Source of the DNA: Bacteroidaceae bacterium
GTDB lineage: Bacteria > Bacteroidota > Bacteroidia > Bacteroidales > Bacteroidaceae
Direction: 5' to 3'
NCBI GenBank assembly: GCA_017381015.1
Contig: JAFOCV010000132.1
Span: 1 to 33,884, forward strand
Length of the DNA stretch: 33,884 nucleotides
In this document: positions 7,855-15,085 of the stretch, one piece after another
How the letters are laid out: each line of letters starts with the position of its first letter
Numbering within the stretch: the stretch's first letter is position 1
Notes under the pieces: model-generated
Database searches by the model: none
What the model was told of the DNA's origin: nothing
The model's input: only the letters and a program-made list of their open reading frames with translations
Program-made: the position numbers and the translations under genes

Positions 7855-9588
7855 TTAAGTAGAAAATTCTGCATTATCCATGGCATACGTCTGTGCTTGA
7901 TGCATGACGCGGAGGAAGTTGGCTCCCCAAAGCTTTCGCAAGTCGTCCTCGGAGTATCCTTCACGAAGGAGCATTCTGGTGAGGTTTATCAGTTCTCCAG
8001 CATGAGCCAAACCCATCACACCTCCGTCTCCATCAAAGTCGGTTCCGATGCCCACGTGGTCGATGCCCATAACATTCACGGCATGACGTATGTGCGAGAG
8101 TGCATCTTGAATATTTGCAATACCTTGCTTGCGAAGGAAACCCTCGTAGAAGGTTATCTGCATCACGCCACCACTCTTGGCCAAGGCACGCATCTGCTCA
8201 TCGTTGAGATTGCGTGGGTGGTCACACAGATGCTTGCAACTGGAATGGCTGCACACAATGGGCACTTTAGAGAGGTTGATGGCATCGTAGAAACTCTTTT
8301 CCGACGCATGGCTCAGGTCAACCATCATGCCTAAGCGATTCATTTCGCGTATTACCTGAGCACCAAATTCGCTTACTCCATTATGATTATGCTCGTTTTC
8401 GGTATTTCTGCACGAGTCGCAAATATCGTTGTTGCCATTGTGGCAAAGTGTCATATACACCACGCCAGCTTCTCTGAGGCGTTGTAACTGAGCGATATCC
8501 CTGCCTATAGCATAACCGTTCTCCACACCCAGCATGATGGCGCGCTTGCCTTTTGCCTTCAGGTGATAGAGATGGTCGGGGGTAAGGGCCAGCTCGGCTT
8601 CGTCGTGGTTTTCGGAGAGCATCTCCTTTATCTGAGATAGGATGTCTTCCGCCTTCTTGATAGCGACCTTGTGAGCATCGTCATTGCGCTCCTGCTGAGG
8701 CAGGTAAGCCACCATGATGGTAGCATCCAAGCCTCCGTCCTTCATGCGTGGGATGGTGACAAGGCGCTCTTGCGAGGTACCAAACTTCATTGGCGTATCG
8801 CAATGGGAATCCAGGGTGAGTATGCGACTATGTATCAGCCTTGCCTGAGCATAGTTTTTGGCTTCTTCCACCAACCATTCAAAGATGGGTATCATGCTCT
8901 TGTCGCCAGAGAGAATGGGGCATTCGGGATGCCATTGCACACCTAGTATACTCTTGTATTCGGCACTCTCGATGGCTTCTATTACTCCATCTAAGGAGCG
9001 TGCAGAGACCCTGAAACGGCATCCTGCGCTCTTGACCGCCTGATGATGGAAGGAATTGACCGCCAGAGCCATTTTTCCCTCTCCTTTCTTAGTGACATCT
9101 GACTTTTCAAAGATTTTCTCCAAGAGAGAATCATGCTCGATGAAGACGGTGTGAGAAGCCTGCTCGCGAGGCAGGTCCTGACTATGCTTTATCAGCGGAG
9201 CATCGGTGTATTGTACCCCCAGGTCCTGATAGATGCTTCCTCCCAGGCAAGCCGCCAGCATCTGTATGCCTCGGCATATACCCAGCATGGGCACCTGCTT
9301 GTTGGCGGCCATGCGTATCAGTTGCATCTCGGGCATATCGCGCTCGGGATTGACAGAGTGCAATTGGGGGATGGGTTCTTCGCCTACCAAAAGAGGGTTC
9401 AAGTCGCCACCACCACTCAGCACTATGGCATCCAAACTATCCAGAAGAGCCAACAATGCCTGCTCGTCCATGTAGGGAGGGATAACAACAGGACTGCCAC
9501 CCGCCGCAAGGACACTCTGATAGTATCCCTTGGCTAGCTCGCAGCCCTTGTCGCCGAAATTGCCAGTTATACCAATAAGGGGCTTCAT
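7855..9588 (-). CDS. Fusion: C26 gamma-glutamyl hydrolase-like domain + M19 membrane-type dipeptidase
   Basis: This 577-residue protein joins two enzymes. Residues 1-245 are a class I amidotransferase-like domain of the PuuD/peptidase C26 type: SGGGDLNP, nucleophile Cys105 in LGICRGIQML, and His220/Glu222 in GVQWHPE. Residues 250-577 are an M19 (renal dipeptidase) domain with metal ligands His262/Asp264 (DSHCDTP), Glu356 (GVENG), His427 (DLSHAS), His448 (CSHSSC) and Asp517 (GTDFDGD). Both catalytic sets appear intact. There is no signal peptide, so it acts in the cytoplasm. It could remove gamma-glutamyl groups and then split dipeptides, but the substrate is unknown. It follows the Lrp-type regulator gene by 26 nt and is probably under its control. 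Confidence 0.9.
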   Translation of the reverse strand: MKPLIGITGNFGDKGCELAKGYYQSVLAAGGSPVVIPPYMDEQALLALLDSLDAIVLSGGGDLNPLLVGEEPIPQLHSVNPERDMPEMQLIRMAANKQVPMLGICRGIQMLAACLGGSIYQDLGVQYTDAPLIKHSQDLPREQASHTVFIEHDSLLEKIFEKSDVTKKGEGKMALAVNSFHHQAVKSAGCRFRVSARSLDGVIEAIESAEYKSILGVQWHPECPILSGDKSMIPIFEWLVEEAKNYAQARLIHSRILTLDSHCDTPMKFGTSQERLVTIPRMKDGGLDATIMVAYLPQQERNDDAHKVAIKKAEDILSQIKEMLSENHDEAELALTPDHLYHLKAKGKRAIMLGVENGYAIGRDIAQLQRLREAGVVYMTLCHNGNNDICDSCRNTENEHNHNGVSEFGAQVIREMNRLGMMVDLSHASEKSFYDAINLSKVPIVCSHSSCKHLCDHPRNLNDEQMRALAKSGGVMQITFYEGFLRKQGIANIQDALSHIRHAVNVMGIDHVGIGTDFDGDGGVMGLAHAGELINLTRMLLREGYSEDDLRKLWGANFLRVMHQAQTYAMDNAEFST

Positions 9589-9614
9589 TCGCGTTTCGTA
9601 TTATAAAAATAAGG

Positions 9615-10127
9615 CTAATCCAATATCTTCTTCCAGTCTTCCTCCATCTGAGGCTTCTCTTCCTTGTGGGGACCACCGATGGGAAGTTCTTTCTTGATGC
9701 TTTGAGTGAGCGAAATCAAGGTCTCGGTGCTTACCACACCATTGATCTGTTGCAAGGTGCCATTGAGCAATTCCATCAGGTGGGCATTGTCCTTGGCATA
9801 CAACTTGATGAGCATGGTATAAGAACCGGTTGTATAGTGGCACTCAACGATTTCGGGCACTCGGGTAAATTCCTCTACCACATCATTGTACATGCTACCA
9901 CGCTCGAGAGTAATGCCCACGTAGGTGCATGTGTTATATCCCAAGCTTGCGGGATTCACGTGATAACCGCTACCCACAATTACGTTCATATCTATCAATC
10001 GCTGCACGCGCTGGTGAATAGCAGCACGACTGACACCACACTGAGCAGCTACATCTTTAAATGGAATACGAGCATTGTTTGAGATGATTTCTAAAATCTT
10101 TTTGTCAAGAGAATCAATTTTTTCCAT
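9615..10127 (-). CDS. Lrp/AsnC family transcriptional regulator
   Basis: The 170-residue protein begins with an AsnC-type winged helix-turn-helix, LDKKILEIISNNARIPFKDVAAQCGVSRAAIHQRVQRL (residues 7-44). A RAM/ligand-binding domain follows, with YVGITLERG, the C-H-Y-T-T-G-S-Y-T loop, and VVSTETLISL. The last 20 or so residues form a charged tail that most Lrp proteins lack. Members sense amino acids and form octamers on DNA. It heads the minus-strand operon and has a very good promoter at 10151-10182. A direct repeat around that promoter could be its own binding site. The metK gene is divergent and 638 nt away. Confidence 0.93.
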   Translation of the reverse strand: MEKIDSLDKKILEIISNNARIPFKDVAAQCGVSRAAIHQRVQRLIDMNVIVGSGYHVNPASLGYNTCTYVGITLERGSMYNDVVEEFTRVPEIVECHYTTGSYTMLIKLYAKDNAHLMELLNGTLQQINGVVSTETLISLTQSIKKELPIGGPHKEEKPQMEEDWKKILD

Positions 10128-10130
10128 GTC

Positions 10131-10244
10131 TTTTCTTACATTTTAACACACAAAGGTACGTATAAGCTGGCATTTTTCCAAAGATTTCAAGTTTTATTTT
10201 TCCAGAGAATATACTTTTTCTTACATTTTGATACACAATGATAC
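10131..10244. repeat. 29-bp direct repeat flanking the lrp promoter
   Basis: The copies are 10131-10159 and 10216-10244, 85 bp apart. Both begin TTTTCTTACATTTT and end in TAC, and 25 of 29 positions are identical. The first copy covers the -7 box of the lrp promoter (10151-10158). In the second copy the same place reads as a decayed -7 box. It may be a duplicated promoter or a pair of regulator sites. Confidence 0.6.
10151..10182 (-). promoter_or_regulatory. Promoter of the lrp operon
   Basis: On the minus strand there is TTTG (10179-10182), exactly 20 nt, then TACCTTTG (10151-10158). Both boxes match the Bacteroidetes sigma-ABfr consensus. The predicted start lies about 15-20 nt before the ATG at 10127. 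The spacing equals that of the metK and cysS promoters in this window. Confidence 0.8.
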
Positions 10245-10335
10245 TATTTTGAATACTTTATAGATGCAACAATTAGTTAGCATGATGCCATAAATGGTTT
10301 ACAATGTGTTATTTATTTTCTTTTGTCCGAGCGAA

Positions 10336-10503
10336 ACACACTTTCCACATCTTGATTATCCCTTTTTGAGTACAAAAACGCATTTCCTAATCCTCAGAAC
10401 TGCTCTCCCAAACTCAGAAATGCATTTTCCAGTCTCAGAAAATACTTTTCCGGCTCGGGGACAATATTTCCAACGTAAGGAAATTCCACTTCCGTCATTT
10501 GGG
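10336..10503. repeat. Eight-unit degenerate 21-bp periodic repeat, non-coding
   Basis: Eight consecutive 21-nt units align with the loose consensus ANNCATTTTCCANNNTCAGAA. The fourth and fifth units are the closest pair. If translated, the run gives a seven-residue pattern such as THFPHLD, MHFPVSE and NTFPARG, but start signals and a protein family are missing, so a DNA-level repeat is more likely. The 21-bp period is two helical turns, with T-tracts phased on one face, which could cause DNA bending. It lies between the lrp and metK promoters. The remaining parts of 10183-10572 hold no gene I can support. Confidence 0.6.
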
Positions 10504-10572
10504 CAAGAAAGCCCTCGGAGACGGCATAATTGTATTTCTTACACACATTAGCATCAACTCGTGGAAAATAAA

Positions 10573-10604
10573 TTTGCATAGAATCAGATTTCTTCGTACC
10601 TTTG
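10573..10604 (+). promoter_or_regulatory. metK promoter
   Basis: TTTG at 10573-10576, 20 nt, then TACCTTTG at 10597-10604 gives a full Bacteroidetes promoter. Transcription would start near 10611, leaving a leader of about 155 nt before the metK ATG. Confidence 0.8.
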
Positions 10605-10610
10605 CACCCG

Positions 10611-10765
10611 ATTTAATTAACACATGTGGATAGATTTGGGCTGCTTGCAACCACAGAAAAAAATGCTAAAAGAAAAGACCTGCCTTTGCCAAAGCACAGG
10701 ACTTTCACGCATTCCGCCCTATTTCTCTCCCCATACATTATTAATATATTTAATTATTAAAGATT
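10611..10765 (+). promoter_or_regulatory. Long metK leader with S-box-like core (candidate SAM-responsive RNA)
   Basis: The leader contains GCTTGCAACC (10643-10652), then an A-rich stretch and ATGCTAA (10663-10669). These resemble the GGCAACC and GGUGCUAA core of SAM-I-type riboswitches in sequence and order. A hairpin follows with CCTG (10679-10682) paired to CAGG (10697-10700) and inner CTTT/AAAG pairs. The usual SAM-I 5' strand of helix P1 and the AGAGGGAGGGA region are not seen, so this would be a reduced or different architecture. Placement directly before SAM synthetase supports SAM feedback. No intrinsic terminator with a T-run is present, so control of translation would be expected. 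Confidence 0.45.
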
Positions 10766-12025
10766 ATGGGTTACCTATTTACTTCAGAATCAGTTTCAGA
10801 AGGCCATCCCGACAAAGTGGCCGATCAGATCAGTGATGCCGTATTGGACAAGTTGTTGGCATTCGATCCTGAATCAAAAGTTGCGTGCGAGACATTGGTT
10901 ACCACCGGTCAGGTGGTCTTGGCTGGTGAGATTAAGACTCAAGCCTATGTGGACCTTCAGCGCATTGCACGCGAAGTGATTAATCGTATCGGTTACACCA
11001 AGAGCGAGTACATGTTTGAGGGCAACTCTTGTGGTGTATTCAGCGCCATTCATGAGCAGAGTAGCGACATCAACCGTGGTGTGGAGCGTGAGGAGCGCGA
11101 AAACCAGGGTGCTGGCGACCAAGGTATGATGTTTGGTTATGCCACCAACGAGACAGAAAACTACATGCCTCTTAGCCTTGACCTCAGCCACCGTCTATTG
11201 CGCGAATTGGCCGACATTCGTCGCGAGGGCAAGGTGATGACCTACTTGCGTCCCGACTCCAAGAGCCAGGTTACCATCGAATACGATGACAACAATGTGC
11301 CCGTACGCATCGATACCATCGTGGTGAGCACTCAGCACGACGAGTTTGATACCGATGAGGCTATGCAACAGAAGATTCGCGAGGATGTAATCAACATTCT
11401 CATTCCTCGTGTGAAGGCCACCATTACAAGCGAGAAGATTTTGGCCTTGTTCAACGACGATATCATCTATCATGTCAATCCCACCGGCAAGTTCGTAATC
11501 GGTGGCCCTCATGGCGATACCGGTTTGACTGGTCGTAAGATTATCGTAGACACCTATGGTGGCAAGGGTGCACATGGTGGTGGTGCCTTCAGTGGTAAGG
11601 ACCCCTCAAAGGTGGACCGCTCTGCAGCTTATGCGGCACGTCACATAGCCAAGAACATGGTGGCAGCAGGTGTGGCCGACGAGATGTTGGTTCAGATCTC
11701 TTACGCCATCGGTGTGGCACAACCCGTCAGCATCTGTGTGGACACCTATGGTCGCGCCAAGGTGGGCATGACCGATGGTCAGATAGCAGAGAAGATCAAG
11801 GATATCTTCGACCTTCGCCCCTATGCCATTGAGCAGCGCCTCAAGTTGCGCAATCCAATCTATGAAGAGACAGCTGCCTATGGCCACATGGGACGCGAGC
11901 CACGTATCGTAACCAAGACCTTCGATTCTAATTACAATTGTGGCAAGAAGACCGTCGAGGTAGAGCTCTTCACTTGGGAGAAGCTCGACTACGTAGAGAA
12001 GATTCGCGAAGCTTTTGCTCTCTAA
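10766..12025 (+). CDS. metK: S-adenosylmethionine synthetase
   Basis: The 419-residue enzyme makes SAM from methionine and ATP in the cytoplasm. Signature blocks are [18 protein letters not shown] at the N-terminus (ATP-binding His14), [12 protein letters not shown] near residue 118, [10 protein letters not shown], and the phosphate-binding loop [16 protein letters not shown] near 270-285. Length fits the longer Bacteroidetes MetK proteins (E. coli has 384). A Bacteroidetes promoter and a long, probably regulatory leader precede it. It heads a plus-strand gene run reaching yidD, with a 41-nt gap to the LOG-family gene. Confidence 0.98.
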   Translation: MGYLFTSESVSEGHPDKVADQISDAVLDKLLAFDPESKVACETLVTTGQVVLAGEIKTQAYVDLQRIAREVINRIGYTKSEYMFEGNSCGVFSAIHEQSSDINRGVEREERENQGAGDQGMMFGYATNETENYMPLSLDLSHRLLRELADIRREGKVMTYLRPDSKSQVTIEYDDNNVPVRIDTIVVSTQHDEFDTDEAMQQKIREDVINILIPRVKATITSEKILALFNDDIIYHVNPTGKFVIGGPHGDTGLTGRKIIVDTYGGKGAHGGGAFSGKDPSKVDRSAAYAARHIAKNMVAAGVADEMLVQISYAIGVAQPVSICVDTYGRAKVGMTDGQIAEKIKDIFDLRPYAIEQRLKLRNPIYEETAAYGHMGREPRIVTKTFDSNYNCGKKTVEVELFTWEKLDYVEKIREAFAL

Positions 12026-12066
12026 CATAGCCATCCTTTAGAAACAAATAAACGATACTAAGGCAC

Positions 12067-12645
12067 ATGTATAGCATTTGCATATATTGCGCTAGTAGTG
12101 ACCAAATTCCCGAGAAGTACTTCAATGCTGCTCGGGAACTTGGTAAACTAATGGGCGAGCAAGGAATGACCTTGATAAATGGTGCGGGCAACATGGGTTT
12201 GATGAAGGCTTCTGCCGATGCTTGCATGCAAGCCGGTGGCAAGGCCATAGGAATAATCCCCACCTTTATGATAGAGGAGAATTGGCACCACACGGGCATG
12301 AGCCAACTAATAGAAACTCCCGACATGCACTCTCGCCAGGAGATGATGGCCAGAATGTCCGATGCTGGCATCATCCTGCCTGGAGGTTTTGGTACCTTGG
12401 CAGAACTTAGCGAGATAGTAACCTGGAAACAATTAGGCATCTATCTCAAACCCATTGTGATTCTCAATACTGATGGTTATTACGATAAATTGATAACTTT
12501 CCTCCACAAGGGAATGAACGAGAAATTCTTGCGCAAGGAGCACCTGGACACTTTCCTCGTGGCATCTACTCCAGAGGAAGCATTGGAACTGGCCCTGAAC
12601 ACACCTCAGTGGGATATCAACGTGAGAAGAAACGCCAAGCTATAA
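12067..12645 (+). CDS. LOG family protein (nucleotide 5'-monophosphate phosphoribohydrolase type)
   Basis: The 192-residue protein belongs to the LOG/YvdD family (TIGR00730). The family motif PGGFGTLAELSE, matching PGGxGTxxE, sits at 105-115, and the N-terminal block ICIYCASSDQIP with LINGAGNMGLM forms the Rossmann-like nucleotide pocket. The middle Met-His-Ser-Arg-Gln block corresponds to the family's MHxRK region. Plant and bacterial LOG proteins split cytokinin or other nucleoside monophosphates into free base and ribose 5-phosphate. The natural substrate in this organism is unknown. It lies between metK and DUF4271 in one transcript direction, with only 15 nt to the next gene. Confidence 0.9.
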   Translation: MYSICIYCASSDQIPEKYFNAARELGKLMGEQGMTLINGAGNMGLMKASADACMQAGGKAIGIIPTFMIEENWHHTGMSQLIETPDMHSRQEMMARMSDAGIILPGGFGTLAELSEIVTWKQLGIYLKPIVILNTDGYYDKLITFLHKGMNEKFLRKEHLDTFLVASTPEEALELALNTPQWDINVRRNAKL

Positions 12646-12660
12646 GTCTAGCTTAACGAG

Positions 12661-13668
12661 ATGAAATCATTGCCACTAAGTACAACAAATCCAAGCATCG
12701 TCCCCAGTGCACAAGATAGCGCATCCGAGTACTGGGTGGCACGTGTTGTACGGCAGATGAAGGGGTGCTCGCCATCAAAAATTGACTCCGTCATTCAAGC
12801 CAACCTCCCTCCTCGCAAGATAAAGTGGAGCCAAAGGCCAGACACACTGGAGATACCAGGCATTGAGGGCCGCGTGCCTTATAGCATAAACTTGGAGCAT
12901 GGCTACGAGTTGGGTTTCTTCAAGGAAAATCCCTTGTTGCACCCAGAGATTGCGGTAGGCCCCAATGGCAAGGTGGCCGTACCTATTGCGCATCAGCACC
13001 AATACAATGCCAAGATAGCCACTCTGACCTTGGGGTGCTTCATGCTTTTGGCATTGATAATAAGATTTACACGCAACTTCACGTCATTTCAGATGTCAGG
13101 CTTCTTTCTCCAACCCAAGAAGCTCATGGCCAACAACAGCATTCCTCCAACGGCAGGCACGGCTTTCATCGGTATGACATACCTTTTGCTTGGCTTGACG
13201 GGTGCTCTGCTCTTCTATTTGTATGCTCAGGACAAGTACGACCTCTTCTTCTGCCAGGTCCCAAAAACCACCTTGTATGCCTACTATTTAGGGTGTTTTA
13301 TCATCTTCTTCTGCGCTAAACATCTATTCACCAAATTCATTAACTGGATATTTTTTGATAAGACGAGCAGAGAAAATTGGCGACAAACGTATGGATTTTT
13401 GCTCATAGCAGAGTCAGCGCTCTTATTGCCCGTTGTCATAGTGGGAGTGTTTCTGAACCTTCCATCACATATCACTATGATACTAGCAATTCTAGTCATC
13501 TCAATCATCAAGATAGCTCTCTTATATAAGACATTTTCAATATTTTTGCCCAAAATATATTGTATTCTGCATTTATTGTCGTACCTTTGTGCCCTTGAAA
13601 TCATACCCCTCCTTGCATTAGGGGTTAGTTTGACAGGTATTACAGAAAGATTGTCCTTAATTTTTTGA
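12661..13668 (+). CDS. DUF4271 membrane protein
   Basis: A soluble N-terminal part of about 110 residues is followed by at least six hydrophobic segments (from about residue 118 to 330), so this is a polytopic inner-membrane protein of 335 residues. Position directly before hemD and the C-terminal pattern, with W-x-x-Y-x-x-L-L and E-x-x-L-L-L-P, match the Bacteroidetes family DUF4271. No function is established that I know of. The 12-nt gap to hemD and the constant neighbourhood suggest a link to tetrapyrrole synthesis or simply shared expression. The N-terminal region has no signal peptide and looks poorly conserved. Confidence 0.75.
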   Translation: MKSLPLSTTNPSIVPSAQDSASEYWVARVVRQMKGCSPSKIDSVIQANLPPRKIKWSQRPDTLEIPGIEGRVPYSINLEHGYELGFFKENPLLHPEIAVGPNGKVAVPIAHQHQYNAKIATLTLGCFMLLALIIRFTRNFTSFQMSGFFLQPKKLMANNSIPPTAGTAFIGMTYLLLGLTGALLFYLYAQDKYDLFFCQVPKTTLYAYYLGCFIIFFCAKHLFTKFINWIFFDKTSRENWRQTYGFLLIAESALLLPVVIVGVFLNLPSHITMILAILVISIIKIALLYKTFSIFLPKIYCILHLLSYLCALEIIPLLALGVSLTGITERLSLIF

Positions 13669-13680
13669 CATAGAAAAAAT

Positions 13681-14424
13681 ATGATAAAGAAGATTCTGGT
13701 TTCGCAGCCCAAGCCCTCATCAGAGAAATCTCCTTATTATGATATTATGCGCAAGCATGGTGTAGAGATTGATTTCCGCCCCTTCATCAAGGTAGAAAGC
13801 CTCACTCCTCGTGAGTTCAGAGCTCAGCGCATCAATATATTGGACCATACTGCGATTATCTTTACTAGTCGTCATGCTATTGACAACTTCTTCTTGCTTT
13901 GTCAAGAAATGCGTGTAGAAATTCCCGAGGATATCAAGTACTTCTGCATCACAGAAACTATTTCTCATTACATTCAGAAATACGTACAGTATCGCAAGCG
14001 CAAGGTGTTCTTTGGCGATACGGGCAAGGTGGGCGACTTGTTGCCACTGATCCTCAAGCACAAGAACGACAAGTACTTTATTCCCCAGAGCGACGTTCAT
14101 AGCAAGGATTTTACAGACATGCTTGATGCAAAGGGCATTTCCTATACTAGTGGTGTAATGTATCGCACCGTAAGTACTCAGATTACAGAGGAGGAAGTTT
14201 GCGACTATGACATGTTGGTATTCTTCAGCCCTAGCGGAATTCAGTCTTTGCAAACAAACTTGCCCAATTATAATCAGGGTGATACACTGATAGCAACCTT
14301 CGGTCCTGCTACCGCCAAGAGCGTACAGGATGCAGGTTTGCGCCTGGACTTGCAAGCTCCCACACCAGCACACCCAAGCATTACAGCTGCTTTGGATGCT
14401 TACTTGAAGGAACATAATGGATAA
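13681..14424 (+). CDS. hemD: Uroporphyrinogen-III synthase
   Basis: The 247-residue protein fits the two-domain HemD fold that closes hydroxymethylbilane into uroporphyrinogen III. HemD sequences are very divergent, so the call rests on characteristic short blocks: ILVSQPKPSSEKSPYYD at the start, HTAIIFTSRHAIDNFF, MLVFFSPSGIQSLQ, IATFGPATAKSVQDAGL and the C-terminal APTPAHPSITAAL. Neighbourhood also supports it: DUF4271 before and rnpA after, the usual Bacteroidetes order. The end overlaps the rnpA start by 8 nt. No other heme gene is in the window. Confidence 0.88.
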   Translation: MIKKILVSQPKPSSEKSPYYDIMRKHGVEIDFRPFIKVESLTPREFRAQRINILDHTAIIFTSRHAIDNFFLLCQEMRVEIPEDIKYFCITETISHYIQKYVQYRKRKVFFGDTGKVGDLLPLILKHKNDKYFIPQSDVHSKDFTDMLDAKGISYTSGVMYRTVSTQITEEEVCDYDMLVFFSPSGIQSLQTNLPNYNQGDTLIATFGPATAKSVQDAGLRLDLQAPTPAHPSITAALDAYLKEHNG

Positions 14425-14818
14425 TGACCTTGGGTTGAAGAAGCAAGAGAGGCTCTGTAGCAAAAAAGCCATAGACGCACTCTTCTCTAGCACTGATAGT
14501 AGCTCACTATCGGCTTATCCCATACGTGCTGTGTTCAGATTTACCGAGGAGGCGGAAAACCGCATCCTCGTTTCTGTTTCCAAAAAGCGCTTCAAACATG
14601 CCGTGGACAGAAACAGAGTAAAGCGTCAATTGCGCGAGGCATACCGATTAAACAAATCCATACTGTCCTCCGCCCCCGATAAAGGGTTAGATATAGCATT
14701 CATCTGGCTTACCAACAAGCACCACAAGAGTGAAGTGGTAGTGTCCAAAATGATATCCATCCTGAAGAGAATAGAACAATCCAGAATAAAAGATGAAACC
14801 ACTACTCAAGATACTTAG
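14417..14818 (+). CDS. rnpA: Ribonuclease P protein component
   Basis: A 133-residue basic protein that assists the RNase P RNA in tRNA 5' maturation. The family signature, the RNR motif, is at residues 65-78 ([14 protein letters not shown]), preceded by [12 protein letters not shown]. The N-terminal [18 protein letters not shown] is the usual start of RnpA. It overlaps hemD by 8 nt and yidD by 26 nt, so translation is probably coupled. In most bacteria rnpA is next to rpmH and dnaA; association with hemD is the Bacteroidetes arrangement. Confidence 0.96.
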   Translation: MDNDLGLKKQERLCSKKAIDALFSSTDSSSLSAYPIRAVFRFTEEAENRILVSVSKKRFKHAVDRNRVKRQLREAYRLNKSILSSAPDKGLDIAFIWLTNKHHKSEVVVSKMISILKRIEQSRIKDETTTQDT

Positions 14819-15023
14819 TTGGATATTAATTCTGCCCATACGTTTCTATCAAACGTGCATCTCACCCCTCACGCCTCCAGCATGTAGATTTACTCCAACA
14901 TGTAGCCAATACGCCATAGAGGCACTTCGCAAGCATGGCCCTTTCAAAGGAATGTATCTTGCAATACGCAGAATATTGCGTTGTCACCCCTGGGGCGGAC
15001 ATGGCTATGACCCAGTTCCTTAG
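14793..15023 (+). CDS. yidD: Membrane protein insertion efficiency factor YidD
   Basis: The 76-residue protein has the YidD (UPF0161) pattern: an N-terminal amphipathic helix, then [25 protein letters not shown] with three conserved Cys, and a C-terminal [12 protein letters not shown]. It works at the inner membrane with YidC in protein insertion. Length is normal. It overlaps rnpA by 26 nt, as in many genomes. The reading frame ends 62 nt before the CoA-transferase gene and no terminator is visible in the gap. Confidence 0.96.
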   Translation: MKPLLKILSWILILPIRFYQTCISPLTPPACRFTPTCSQYAIEALRKHGPFKGMYLAIRRILRCHPWGGHGYDPVP

Positions 15024-15085
15024 AGGGGAGCAAAAACAAACAAGAAAATACTAAAACAGGAAACAAACAAATAAATACATACATT

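Noticed and set aside
10294-10551. 85-codon plus-strand frame before metK
   Set aside because: Its seven-residue pattern is explained by the 21-bp DNA period; unit sequences drift without preference for silent changes as far as can be seen, and it matches no family.
10624-10836. 70-codon frame starting in the metK leader
   Set aside because: It runs into metK in another frame; the leader is better explained as a regulatory RNA. A leader peptide is not excluded, but it is not Met-rich at its end.
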